A stretch of 33,265 nt of DNA from Cyanobacteriota bacterium SRBZ.bins.94.201705. GTDB taxonomy: Bacteria; Cyanobacteriota; Cyanobacteriia; Cyanobacteriales; Cyanobacteriaceae. Location of the stretch: NCBI GenBank assembly GCA_030549855.1, contig JAUQQP010000030.1:1-33265 (forward strand), read 5' to 3'. Under the pieces are notes generated by a model. The model was not told where the DNA came from, searched no databases, and saw only the letters and a list, made by a program, of their open reading frames with translations. The translations under genes were made by a program, and so were the position numbers. Positions 1 to 9,300 of this stretch are shown in pieces. Position 1 is the first letter of the stretch, and each line of letters opens with the position of its first letter.

Positions 1-351
1 CAACTGGTAGTAAGTCAAAATAGTTACGTCCAGTGTCTACAATATTGTGACATAGCAATAGCAATGGCTGGTACTGCAACTGAACAGTTTGTAGGCTTGG
101 GTAAACCTGTAATTGCCTTTCCTGGTAAAGGCCCGCAATACAATCTGCAATTCGCTCGTAATCAGCGTCGACTGTTAGGTATTTCCCTACAATTAGTGGA
201 TAATCCCCCACAAGTTAGGGAAAAACTATTACAATTACTCTCCACACCAGACTTGTGGGAAATGATTGCTGCTAACGGCAAAAAAAGACTCGGCCAACAG
301 GGAGCTTCAGAGAAAATTGCCAGGATTTTGTATCAAGAAAGTTATTCTTAA
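1..351 (+). CDS. lipid-A-disaccharide synthase-related glycosyltransferase, C-terminal part
   Basis: The reading frame is open from base 1, so this is the 3' end of a gene that starts outside the window; the ATG at 64 is internal. The 116 visible residues contain the segment AMAGTATEQFVGLGKPVIAF, which resembles the C-terminal sugar-nucleotide-binding half of GT-B glycosyltransferases of the LpxB/MurG type, including the Gly-Thr-Ala-Thr-Glu loop and the following GxGKPV strand. The closest fit I know is the cyanobacterial lipid-A-disaccharide synthase-related family, whose true substrate is not established. It is followed after 28 bp by the pentapeptide gene on the same strand, so the two may be co-transcribed. 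The assignment rests on the C-terminal third only. Confidence 0.7.
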   Translation, partial: QLVVSQNSYVQCLQYCDIAIAMAGTATEQFVGLGKPVIAFPGKGPQYNLQFARNQRRLLGISLQLVDNPPQVREKLLQLLSTPDLWEMIAANGKKRLGQQGASEKIARILYQESYS

Positions 352-379
352 AACTACTTATAACTAGCTTCTAAAGACA

Positions 380-1198
380 ATGCATGTACAAGAATTGATA
401 GAAAGATATAACAGGGGCGAGACAGATTTTCAGAAAATTGAGCTAAGAGGTCAGTTTATAGGTAGTGTTGATCTCCAGAGAATTAACCTAAAAGAAGCCG
501 ATTTGAGTGGTGTGACTTTCCTCGACTGTAAATTGATTGAGGCTAACCTGAAAGAAGCCAATTTGACAAAGGCAGTTATCCACGGAGACTTGCAGGGAAT
601 AAATTTAATTCAGTCTCAACTGGTGGAAAGTGATTTTGCGGGAAGCAATCTTAGTGATGCCAGTTTGAGAAATGCCAATCTCAGTGAGGCGAATTTTAGT
701 AATACCAGGCTAGTATGTGCCCTGTTACACGATGCTATCCTCAAAAAGACTAATTTCAGCAATGCCACCATGATTAATTGTCTTCTCAGTAGGGCTAATT
801 TGACGGATGCCAATCTACAGGGGGCCAATTTACAGGGGAGTAACCTGACCAATGCCATCCTAATCAATACTAACCTAGAAGGGGCAAATTTGTCCCTATG
901 TCAATTAAATGGAGTAAATGCGGTGGGAGTGAAGGCAGAAGGCGCCAATTTTACTCATGCTAGTCTCGCAGGTGCCAATTTTGCTGGTGGGATATTTCGT
1001 CGTGCTAATTTTTATGGGGCGCACATGGCTTGGTGTAGTCTTAGAATGGCGGATTTTTCTGACGCCAATCTTGAAGAGGCCAACCTTTTGTGGTCTAATT
1101 TAACTCGTGCTAATTTAACTAGGGCTAGTCTCATTCGTGCTAATATTAGTCAGACCAATTTTGAGGGCGCCAACCTCACCGATTTAATCTTAAAATAG
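380..1198 (+). CDS. pentapeptide-repeat protein
   Basis: This 272-residue protein consists almost entirely of A(N/D)LxX-type pentapeptides from about residue 30 to the end (for example ANLKEANLTKA, ANLQGANLQGSNL, ANLTRASLIRANI). Such repeats fold as a right-handed quadrilateral beta-helix. A short N-terminal helix (VQELIERYNRGETDF) precedes the repeats, an arrangement common in cyanobacterial members. There is no signal peptide, membrane segment or fused enzymatic domain, so a cytosolic location is likely. The biochemical role of most cyanobacterial pentapeptide proteins is unknown and nothing here reveals it. The repeats also create a spurious open frame on the opposite strand around 616-867. 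Confidence 0.93.
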   Translation: MHVQELIERYNRGETDFQKIELRGQFIGSVDLQRINLKEADLSGVTFLDCKLIEANLKEANLTKAVIHGDLQGINLIQSQLVESDFAGSNLSDASLRNANLSEANFSNTRLVCALLHDAILKKTNFSNATMINCLLSRANLTDANLQGANLQGSNLTNAILINTNLEGANLSLCQLNGVNAVGVKAEGANFTHASLAGANFAGGIFRRANFYGAHMAWCSLRMADFSDANLEEANLLWSNLTRANLTRASLIRANISQTNFEGANLTDLILK

Positions 1199-1547
1199 AA
1201 CTTGAAATCAAAACAGTATCTCCTTTTTACCCCCCTCCTTTCCCTCCTTCTGTTGCTGGGTTTTCTATTTCTAATGCCCTGGTAATTTTATCCTACGAAA
1301 TCTTTTACAATTCCCTCAATTGAATTTGTTTATCTAATAAAGCGTGTCCCAATTCTAGACTTAGGTTTTCTGACATTTTTGCCGAAAACCCCTTCCATGA
1401 CTCAACGACCGTCCCTAAGTACATATTATTACAATTATAAACGTCATAACCTCAATATTTCCCCTGCAGAAATTTCCTAAACAATGCATAAATTGACTTT
1501 TTTCCCCGGATAGATGCAATAGAGTCAAGTAGATTAGTTTTCCTATT
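1199..1547. other. intergenic region, 349 bp
   Basis: No convincing gene. The first half is pyrimidine-rich on the plus strand (runs of C and T at 1220-1260), the second half is AT-rich. There is no clear T-tailed hairpin after the pentapeptide gene. The only element I would mark is a possible promoter near the right end, listed separately. Confidence 0.6.
1493..1520 (+). promoter_or_regulatory. candidate sigma-70 promoter for the 1548 gene
   Basis: TTGACT at 1493-1498 and TGCAAT at 1515-1520 are separated by 16 bp. This is a good -35 and a fair -10 placed about 28 bp before the ATG at 1548, giving a short leader. The call rests on pattern only. Confidence 0.35.
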
Positions 1548-2273
1548 ATGGTACACTCATTCGGTTTACACAATTGCCCCCCCTTCATTCTGCCTAACAG
1601 TCAAGATTCTCCCTTACTTTTGCTTAAATTCCTATTGTTTCTAAACCGGGAAAACCTGATTCCTCTCTTCCTGTTAGAGGGGGTGGATTTTCCTGTCAAT
1701 GCCCTGGTTTATAATCGTCAAGGCAGAAGCATCCCCGTAGTTGATATTGTTAGACAATTCCAGAATTTTTCTCCTATTGGTGTACTATTTTTCTCTTCCC
1801 ATTTTCTGGTAAATATGTACGATGATTCCCCTTGCTACGAGGGAGATGAGTTGGACACATTTTTACTTTTCACCTCCGAGGGATTAGTATTAGAAAACCA
1901 ACGGGAAGAGTACGATTTTATCCCCTGGAAGTATTGGCAAGGGGTGGAGTTATATTTTGACAGGATGCCATGGATTTTCACAATAGTTTTAAAGCCAGAG
2001 CCCTTTTGTGGTAAGTTTATGACTATAAGTAGCCACCAATACCACCCAAATTCAGCAGGGATAGAAAGCAGCCTGCCTTTGTTGTTGGGTTATTTTGTGC
2101 TGAAAAAAATCTGGGATAACCTGAAAGAAGGTAGGCTTGGGATGGCCAGGTGGAAAGAGAATATCCTCCCGTTGAATAGCAAGAGACTGTTGTATATAGT
2201 CAATAATATCCTCCCAGATATTAAGCTAACAAGGGAAGAATTGGGAGTATTCATAGAGTCAGTTTTAAGCTGA
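1548..2273 (+). CDS. hypothetical protein with possible PH-like segment
   Basis: I do not recognise this 241-residue protein. It has no signal peptide and no obvious transmembrane helix, though it is rich in Phe, Leu and Tyr. The middle part, about residues 105-160 (FTSEGLVLEN, then FIPWKYWQGVELYF, then WIFTIVLK), has the rhythm of a bacterial PH-like domain: a 'gLvl' strand, an 'ipW..i' turn, then alternating hydrophobic strands. That is an inference from strand pattern, not a family match. The C-terminal 60 residues look helical and charged. The gene stands alone: 349 bp from the pentapeptide gene upstream and tail-to-tail with the glycosyltransferase at 2375. The ATG start follows a promoter-like sequence, and the frame is long and uninterrupted. 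Confidence 0.7.
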   Translation: MVHSFGLHNCPPFILPNSQDSPLLLLKFLLFLNRENLIPLFLLEGVDFPVNALVYNRQGRSIPVVDIVRQFQNFSPIGVLFFSSHFLVNMYDDSPCYEGDELDTFLLFTSEGLVLENQREEYDFIPWKYWQGVELYFDRMPWIFTIVLKPEPFCGKFMTISSHQYHPNSAGIESSLPLLLGYFVLKKIWDNLKEGRLGMARWKENILPLNSKRLLYIVNNILPDIKLTREELGVFIESVLS

Positions 2274-2374
2274 TGGAAAAAACAAATTTCTTGACAGGTA
2301 AATGTAAATAGAATACTATGAAAACTGCCCATCCTCCCCCCGGGTAAAAACAAGCCCCACCAGCAAACCAGTAG

Positions 2375-4900
2375 TCAAGAGGGAAAGAGAGTCTGAAATT
2401 GGCGAAGGGTTAACCATAGCCCAGGAAAATCCCCCTGCATAAAATTGCTAATGGCCTTAAGACACCAAAATTCTTTTATCCCCGATTGAATTGCTATCGC
2501 CTTGTCAATAGCCTCTTCTCCTGGTTTTCCTCGCCAATCATAAAGGTAGAGGAAACTAAGATAGGCATGATTGTAGGGGTTGTGGGGATTTTCTTTTACC
2601 AGTAACTTAGCGGTTTCTATGGCTGGATTTACTTTTTGTTGTAAGACTCGGGAGAGAAGAAGGGTGTAGAGGTAATCCAGATTCTTTTCCTGGGAAAGAC
2701 GGTATGTCATTGCCTTTTCCGCCACAACGAGATAGTCTTGAGTAGGATCATATTGATTGATTCTGCCTATCTCGCCAAAAATATGGCCAAACTCCTCCAC
2801 CCCCTTAGGCAGAAGCCAAGCCAATAGTCGCAATTGACTGACTAAGTCTAATTCTCTGTCGTTGGGGGTGATGGGGGAATTCTGTTTTATGCTAACTTTA
2901 ATTTCTGGGATGGCAAGGGGGTATGTTTTCCCAGTTTTCTGGTGTAAATAGGTAACTTTTAGGATATAATCCCCTTCTGGCATGTTTTCGGGGATATACA
3001 TTGCCATGTTTTCTGTCAAAGAGAAGTCTTGATCAGGGGGTAGATTGTGGCTATTTTTAGTATATAATTCCCCACAGCCTAAACGATGGTCGTGTGTCCA
3101 TTTTTTCTGAGGATTGTCTACAGATACCCAGTCTATAATCAAGATTCCATTTACGAGTAAATCCCAACTACCAACCCACTGGTAACTGACAGGAATAGTT
3201 TTTCCTTTTCCGAATTCTCTGGGCAACAATACTTTTTCCAGTCTTAGCTGGCTTCCCCGGCTGTCTAATATTTCTATCTCATTTTTTGGGAGGATACTGC
3301 GGTACAATTTTAACTCACTATTATCCGGCAGTAGCCACTTTTTTACTAATAGGAATCTGTTACTATTTTCTACTTGTCTAATCATTTCCTTTTGACTGTC
3401 GGAAATCAAGCCTTGATAGCCAGTCTTAGTCACAAACCAATCTAGGGATTTAATATCTTTAGGGATGTGTTTTTCTTTTACTCCTATTTCTCTGCCAAAA
3501 ACCCGAAAATCGGAGACGGCACCGTAGAAGGATATGTTATACTGATTGATTTCGGGGGTAGAGGGTAAAACGCCTATAGTTGTCTTTAAATAGGGATTGT
3601 ATTTTACAACAGTCTCAACCACTTCTGGAGTTGCCCACGGTTTACCAGTATAGGGGAAACGCTGCAGTATTTTTGGGCCTAGGGCTACAAGAAAATCCCC
3701 CCCCAGGGGAAAACTATTTAGAATCATCGACAGGGTTAATACAACAGTTGTCAAAACCCTAAGTATTAGTCTTCCCTGGTTTTTATAACTAAAAATTAAT
3801 GCTGAAATTACCAGACACACCACGGGTAACAAAGGCAGGATATAACGCATGTCTTTGTTAACATTCAGGGAAGACAGAAGGTAACCTCCCAGAAAGAATA
3901 TTAGTAGCCATAGGAAAACTTGTTTTTTGTCACAATATCCCCGGAAAAAGCCAATAATATTCTTAGGGTTAATGAGATGCTTTAGAAGCCAGTATAAGAC
4001 AAGGCTTAGGGAGATTATAATTAAAAAGGGGGAGAGAAGGTATGGCAGGGTTTCGGCGTAGAATGTCCAAGCTTTTAAGGTATTTAGAGGGGGGTCGTTT
4101 TCAATAATTGCTGAGTCAATAGTAGCCCTTTTGCCGGCGGTAAAAATAATCAGCCAATTGGTGCGATACCAGGGGTAAAAAATAGCGGTTGCCAGGAATA
4201 TACTAACAGTAAATTGGCACAATTTAAGCCAATGTTTGGAGATTATACTAGAGATAAAAACATAAACAAGCGGGAGAAAAAGAAAGAAAAGAGAAGTCTG
4301 TTTCAGCAACAGACATAAGCCCAGAGAGAGGCCGAAAACAATACTCCAAATCCAGGCAGAATTTCCAGTAGAGAAATACCAATAACTGAGGGAGGTAAAA
4401 GCAAAAGTGACAAGAGATGCTAGGGGAAAGTCCAGCAAAAATTCGCGGCGATAGTAGTATAAACCAGGGATGAATTGAGAGAGGATACAGGCAAATAAAG
4501 CCACCCTTTGGTTAAAAAAGAGTCTACCCAAAAAAAAGAGACTAAATAGTAGGATAAAATTAAAAAGAGATAATGCCAGACTACCAGTATCTACACTAGC
4601 CCCAAAGACAAAAAAGAAAAATGCCGTGATAATATACATAGCGGGGGGTACTTTTTTGGAAAGAAGCCAAAAGTCACGCCACCAATTTCCGTCAAGCCAG
4701 CGGGGATTTTTTAATGCCTCTTGATACAACATGACGCCATTAAGATATTCAGATTGATCCCATGCTGGTATGCTATTATCGAGGGCAAACCAGAGTTGAT
4801 CGAAGAGAAAACTAAACCCCCATATGGCCAAAAGACAAATGAAAATCCCAAGGGAGAAAGGGGGGGAAAAAGGAAACCTAATTTTGACAAAAACAGGCAT
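2375..4900 (-). CDS. GT39/ArnT-like membrane glycosyltransferase with soluble C-terminal half
   Basis: An 841-residue integral membrane protein. About the first 420 residues hold ten or more hydrophobic helices. The first periplasmic loop carries AWDQSEYLNG (Asp48, Glu51), matching the acidic loop of GT-C enzymes of the GT39/PMT/ArnT type. A second conserved-looking stretch is RREFLLDFPLASL. These enzymes transfer a sugar from a polyprenyl-phosphate donor to protein or lipid on the outer face of the membrane; the acceptor here is unknown. Residues from about 430 on are soluble, and the last 130 look like helical, TPR-like repeats (for example LLVKENPHNPYNHAYLSFLY). The full length exceeds a bare GT39 domain because of this tail. 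No partner genes adjoin it, and I see no strong ribosome binding site before the ATG. Confidence 0.82.
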   Translation of the reverse strand: MPVFVKIRFPFSPPFSLGIFICLLAIWGFSFLFDQLWFALDNSIPAWDQSEYLNGVMLYQEALKNPRWLDGNWWRDFWLLSKKVPPAMYIITAFFFFVFGASVDTGSLALSLFNFILLFSLFFLGRLFFNQRVALFACILSQFIPGLYYYRREFLLDFPLASLVTFAFTSLSYWYFSTGNSAWIWSIVFGLSLGLCLLLKQTSLFFLFLPLVYVFISSIISKHWLKLCQFTVSIFLATAIFYPWYRTNWLIIFTAGKRATIDSAIIENDPPLNTLKAWTFYAETLPYLLSPFLIIISLSLVLYWLLKHLINPKNIIGFFRGYCDKKQVFLWLLIFFLGGYLLSSLNVNKDMRYILPLLPVVCLVISALIFSYKNQGRLILRVLTTVVLTLSMILNSFPLGGDFLVALGPKILQRFPYTGKPWATPEVVETVVKYNPYLKTTIGVLPSTPEINQYNISFYGAVSDFRVFGREIGVKEKHIPKDIKSLDWFVTKTGYQGLISDSQKEMIRQVENSNRFLLVKKWLLPDNSELKLYRSILPKNEIEILDSRGSQLRLEKVLLPREFGKGKTIPVSYQWVGSWDLLVNGILIIDWVSVDNPQKKWTHDHRLGCGELYTKNSHNLPPDQDFSLTENMAMYIPENMPEGDYILKVTYLHQKTGKTYPLAIPEIKVSIKQNSPITPNDRELDLVSQLRLLAWLLPKGVEEFGHIFGEIGRINQYDPTQDYLVVAEKAMTYRLSQEKNLDYLYTLLLSRVLQQKVNPAIETAKLLVKENPHNPYNHAYLSFLYLYDWRGKPGEEAIDKAIAIQSGIKEFWCLKAISNFMQGDFPGLWLTLRQFQTLFPS

Positions 4901-5441
4901 ATTCAGTTAGCTATATAAAATCCCTATTGACTATCAAAAATGTCTGGGGGAGGGGTAGGTTTTTGCTTTTTGATTACCTACAATAGAGACGAGATATTCT
5001 GTCAAACGGCATGGGGATGTATCTAGCTAGTCTAGTAGAGGGGAGAGGAGAATGATAATACGCCCAGCAAACAATAGTAACTAGTTACTTTTTGCTACAA
5101 TTTAATTACAGGTTTAAGACCCATCAGGGGAAGCAGCAAACAGGTATATCCCGTCAGACACCTAGCAAGTATCCATAACCCCTGGGAGTTGTGATGCAAA
5201 CTCTATTATGCAAAAATACAAATACCAAATAGGCTGGGGTTGATGACGGGGATTGTGACCTTTGGGGGGAGTCTACCTTGGGTTGGCCTTAGAAAGTGTC
5301 ACCAGCACGTTTGGACTGCCGGGGGGGAGAGACTGCCCTGTTTTAAGAAAATAAAGCAGGGCTTTCCCCTTCCTTGCCCACAAGCGGCGGCCAGCAAGCA
5401 GCGGCTATCCTTCTTGTGCACAAGTCTTGGTGGAATGGTTT
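4901..5441. other. 541-bp gene-free stretch with RNA-like secondary structure
   Basis: No credible protein gene. On the plus strand a perfect 6-bp stem, GCCCTG 5335-5340 with CAGGGC 5357-5362, lies inside a longer irregular pairing of the G-run at 5321-5328 with TCCCC at 5365-5369. GCTGG 5233-5237 can pair with CCAGC 5391-5395. A perfect 12-bp palindrome CTTGTGCACAAG lies at 5413-5424. CAGGGG 5125-5130 also pairs with CCCCTG 5179-5184. A TATTAT box at 5204-5209 could start a plus-strand transcript near 5216. The stretch may hold a small RNA or be the 3' untranslated region of vipp1. It does not match tmRNA, RNase P RNA or SRP RNA as I know them. Confidence 0.35.
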
Positions 5442-6239
5442 TTAGCTTTTTCCTAACTCTCGTTTTAGTTGTTCCAACTCGTAGTCAATGTCAGAGGTAG
5501 TGGTGGAAGAGGTAGTGGTGGAAGAGGTAGTGGTGGAAGAAGTAGTGGAGGAAGAGGAGGGGAGTGAAGGGGCAGGGGATGAGCCAGAAATCTGGGCTTT
5601 AAGTCTGGCTAGTTCGTCTTCAATCTCACTACCGGATTCCAAGGCCAACCACTTGTTTTCTTCGCCCATGCCAGCCAATTCGCCAACAGCCTGAGACTGA
5701 GCCTCCATTTGTAGTACTTTTTCTTCCATGCGCTCGAAGGCCTCCATGGCGGTGCTTTTGCCAATATTGCTCATGACGCCCTGTAACTGTTGATTGGCTT
5801 TAGCGGCACTGAGACGGGCTTTGAGCATGTCTTTTTTCGTCTTAGCCTCAGCAATTTTGCTTTCCAGGGCAGCCAGATTGCGACGGAGGGCTTCCACTTG
5901 TTCCCTTTGGGAGTCTAACTGAGGTTTGAGGGCGGCAGCGGCGTCAGCGTAGGTTTTCTTGCGCACCAGGGCTTCTCTGGCAAGTCCTTCTTCCCCTTTG
6001 GAAAGGGCTAGTTGTGCCCGCTGTTGCCACCTTTCAGCCTCCTCTAGGTTTTTTTTATACTGTTGTTCGGTTCTCTTTAGGGCAGCAATGGCCTGTGCCA
6101 CAGCCTGACGCATTTTCACCAACTCATCGCCCATGTCCCGGATAGCTTGTTCCAGGACTTTTTCTGGGTCTTCTGCCTTGTCAATAAGGTCGTTGACATT
6201 GGCACGGATTAAACGGCCGAGGCGATCGAGAATTCCCAT
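5442..6239 (-). CDS. vipp1: Vipp1/IM30 membrane-remodelling protein (PspA family)
   Basis: A 265-residue ESCRT-III-like protein needed for thylakoid maintenance and membrane repair in cyanobacteria and chloroplasts. The N-terminal amphipathic helix (MGILDRLGRLIRANVNDLID) is followed by long coiled-coil helices to about residue 215, including AEDPEKVLEQAIRDM and KTKKDMLKARLSAAKA, both close to Vipp1 sequence. What separates it from plain PspA is the C-terminal tail: a Ser/Thr linker and then a short charged helix, IDYELEQLKRELGKS, equivalent to the extra Vipp1 helix. The linker is built of TTTSS units encoded by 15-bp tandem repeats. A strong ribosome binding site, AAGGAGG, lies four bases before the ATG. 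It lies downstream of the CheA-like gene on the same strand, with a gap of about 75 bp. Confidence 0.93.
   Translation of the reverse strand: MGILDRLGRLIRANVNDLIDKAEDPEKVLEQAIRDMGDELVKMRQAVAQAIAALKRTEQQYKKNLEEAERWQQRAQLALSKGEEGLAREALVRKKTYADAAAALKPQLDSQREQVEALRRNLAALESKIAEAKTKKDMLKARLSAAKANQQLQGVMSNIGKSTAMEAFERMEEKVLQMEAQSQAVGELAGMGEENKWLALESGSEIEDELARLKAQISGSSPAPSLPSSSSTTSSTTTSSTTTSSTTTSDIDYELEQLKRELGKS
5494..5553. repeat. 15-bp tandem repeat within vipp1
   Basis: Three identical copies of GAGGTAGTGGTGGAA start at 5494, 5509 and 5524. A fourth copy at 5539 has two changes. On the coding (minus) strand they specify the Ser/Thr linker between the Vipp1 core and its C-terminal helix. Because 15 is a multiple of three, copy-number change would alter linker length without breaking the frame. 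Confidence 0.9.
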
Positions 6240-6315
6240 AATTCCTCCTTTAATATACTAGCTCCCACTGTGGACTTAATCTAATTCTAACTGATAGAAA
6301 ATAAGTAAAGGATTA

Positions 6316-9300
6316 TTAGAGGAGAACTTCTCCCATTATGAGTTTTTCGGCCGCCTTCAAGATTTCATCCTCCAAATAGGGTTTAGTGAAATAGGCTTTG
6401 GCGCCCAAATCGGCGGCTATTTTGCGGTGTTTTTCCGCCCCTCGGGAGGTTACCATAGCCACAGGGATTCGGGATAGGTTTTCATCCTGTTGCATTTTGG
6501 CCAGAAGTTCCAAACCGTTCATCCTCGGCATTTCAATATCACAGAGGATGAGATCGCAGGGGAGGCCATTAGAGATTTTATCCCAGGCATCTTGTCCATC
6601 CCTAGCTTGTTCAACTCTCCAACCAGCCTTCTTAAAGGTCATAGACAGCATTTCCCTGACCACTACCGAGTCGTCTACAATCAGTACTAGACGGGAGGAC
6701 TTAGGCTTGCTTTGGGCTTCCGTGTTGCCGACGGGCTGTGGACTTTGGGATTGAGGTGAGGGGGTTGCCTTATTTCTAGTGAGGGCTGCCCTACTACCTG
6801 CTAGCAATACTTCACCCTGTAGCATTCTTTTAGCGGCATCCAGTAGGTCCTTTTCCACATAGGGCTTGACCAGATAGGCAGAGGCTCCCAGTTCAGCTGC
6901 AATACGTTGGTGTTTTTCCGCACCACGGGAGGAAAGAATGGCCACGGGGATGTGTGACAGATTGGGGTCTTCTTGTATATGTTGTAGTAGTTCGAGGCCA
7001 TTCATGTTAGGCATTTCAATGTCGGAGAAGACCAAGTCCACAGGGAGGCCGGAGCGAAGTTTCTTCCAGGCGTCCTGTCCGTCTCTGGCCTGTTCTACCC
7101 GATAGCCAGCCTTGGCGAAGGTCATAGACAACATTTCGCGGACGGTAATAGAGTCGTCTACAACCAGAACTACCGGCTGAGAATGAGCGGGCATTTCAAA
7201 GATAGTGGCATTGGCGGCCAAAAGAGAAGCCCTGTCAAAACCACCGTGAGGTTTAACACGCCCTTGGGCAATTTCAATCAACTCGATAACATCAGCAATG
7301 GGCATAACAATCCCGTCACTGCGCACTGTAGCTGCCGCAATCCCCCTAGGTTTGGGGATAGGGCCAGTTATCTGTTTGACGACGATTTCCTCCTGGCCTA
7401 TAATCTGGTCTACCTGGACTGCTAGAAGGTTTTTACCCCCTCTCAGGATGACAATGGAAATGTTCTCCTCATCCTTGTGGCCCTCATACATCATAGTACG
7501 GTTGAGGGGGCGATTGTAGGTGAGGAGGGTACTAAGGGGACGGAAGGGCAAGAGGGTGTTTTTCCAGAGGATGCATTTTTGTCCCTGGGCATTAATCCTT
7601 ACCTCTTTCTTGTTGATTTCCCTAGTATCCTCAATGGCATCCATGGGGAAGGCGATGCGATGGTTTTCATTGAGGCAGCAGAGGGCCTTGCTTACAGTTA
7701 CGGTGAGAGGCAGACGGATGGTAAAGGTAGTGCCCACCCCTGGGGTAGATTCCACACTGACTGCCCCTCGGATTTCGTTAATTTTCTTGCGGACAATATC
7801 CAAACCCACACCCCGGCCTGCGTGGCTATCAGCTTGTTCCTTTGTGGTAAAACCGGGATGGAATAGAAAATCGTATATCTCCTCAAGGGTGAGATTTTGG
7901 GCTTGCTCAGGGGTGATGAGTTTATTTTGAATGGCCTTTTTCTTGATTTTTTGAGGGTCTATTCCCGCCCCATCATCAGACACAGAGATAACCGTTTGTT
8001 GTCCTTGTAGGAAAGCCCTTACAGTGATAGTGCCCATGGGAGGCTTGCCCATCTCAATTCTTTCTTCCGGCAGCTCGATGCCATGGGTTACAGCGTTTTT
8101 GACAATTTGGAGAAGAGGGTCCCAAATTTGCTCTAGAATCATCTTATCGATGAGAACATCCCTCCCCTCTATTTTCAACTGCACCTGCTTGTTGTACTCC
8201 TCAGCTATCTTACGGATAGGCAGAGGCAACCTGTCAGCGTTTTGGGCGAAGGGCACCATTCTTGCCTTGTTTATCCCTTCTTGTAGCTGTGTTGTAATCT
8301 CTCGTAAATTGCGCCCTAGCTGTTCCGTCTCGTCTACGAGGAATTGGATGTCAGAGGCAGCCTCCCGGACTCTCACAATCAACTCTATAATTTCCTGAGA
8401 AAGCAGGTGGAAGCCGGTGAAACGGTCTAGTTCCAACTCGTCCAATTCGGGGGGTTGTATTTTGGCCGTACCATTGGCCTGTTCAGAGGTAGTGGTCTTA
8501 CTCTTGCCATTGCCTACATATGTAGTACTAGAGAAATGTGTCTTAAAGGCCGCCCGATTGCGTTGTCGACTTTTAATGAGGGCCCCTTCTAACAGACTAC
8601 GCTCGTATAGTTCCTGCATGCGGGTGCCAACATCACTGAGGGCTTGGACATATTGGAGGAGATTATCCAAAAACTGTCTCAGCTTCTCTTGGTCTTCTTC
8701 TAGGTGGTTTCTCCGTACTACAATTTCCCCAATTAGGTTGTTGAGCAAGTCCAGTTGTTTTACCGGTACCCTCATGCTTTGCTCAAAGCCCTTGGCTTGT
8801 TGGGCAGTAGCCTTATTCTCGGCTTTGGGGGCTCGTGTTCCTCTTTGTACTACCCTATCTACCTGGGCTAATAGTCGATCCAAGTCGGTGAGAGTAGTAG
8901 TCTTTTGCGCCGTCAAATCGCCACCCGTCTGGGAGAGACTGCCCGATACCAGTTGAGTCAAATACTGCCAGTTTACCGGCGCCACGGGAGGAGAGTTGAT
9001 TAATGCCTCCAATTCCTCCTCACAGTCATAGTACAGGATATAGTTACCACTTACAAGGGCCTCCAGTTCATCCCAGGATTCCAACTCTAGCCATGATAAA
9101 CTAGAGGAGAGGAGGTTGGGTAACTCACTGAAGTCTTCGTAAAAGACAATTTTTATCTGGGGTTTTTGGGGAGAGAGAATCTGGAAAGTTTCCGTACTAC
9201 CAGTGTTGGGGAAGTCGTCTTCTATGGGCACATCTTCTATACTAGACACTACCCCTTGCAAGGTTTCACGGGGATCGTCTATAATCACCGTCCGACGGGC

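Noticed and set aside
5120-5160. SRP (4.5S) RNA-like bases, ATCAGG followed by GGAAGCAGCA
   Set aside because: The conserved tetraloop stem (CC-GGAA-GG) between the two half-motifs is missing and the flanks do not pair as helix 8 would.
5240-5500. 86-residue plus-strand frame running into vipp1
   Set aside because: Its composition is irregular, it covers the structured G/C-rich stretch and it ends inside the vipp1 repeats.
7477-7930. Long plus-strand open frames opposite the CheA-like gene, also around 8417-8956 and 9166-9671
   Set aside because: They lie wholly within a well-supported minus-strand gene and resemble reverse complements of its HATPase, REC and acidic linker sequence.
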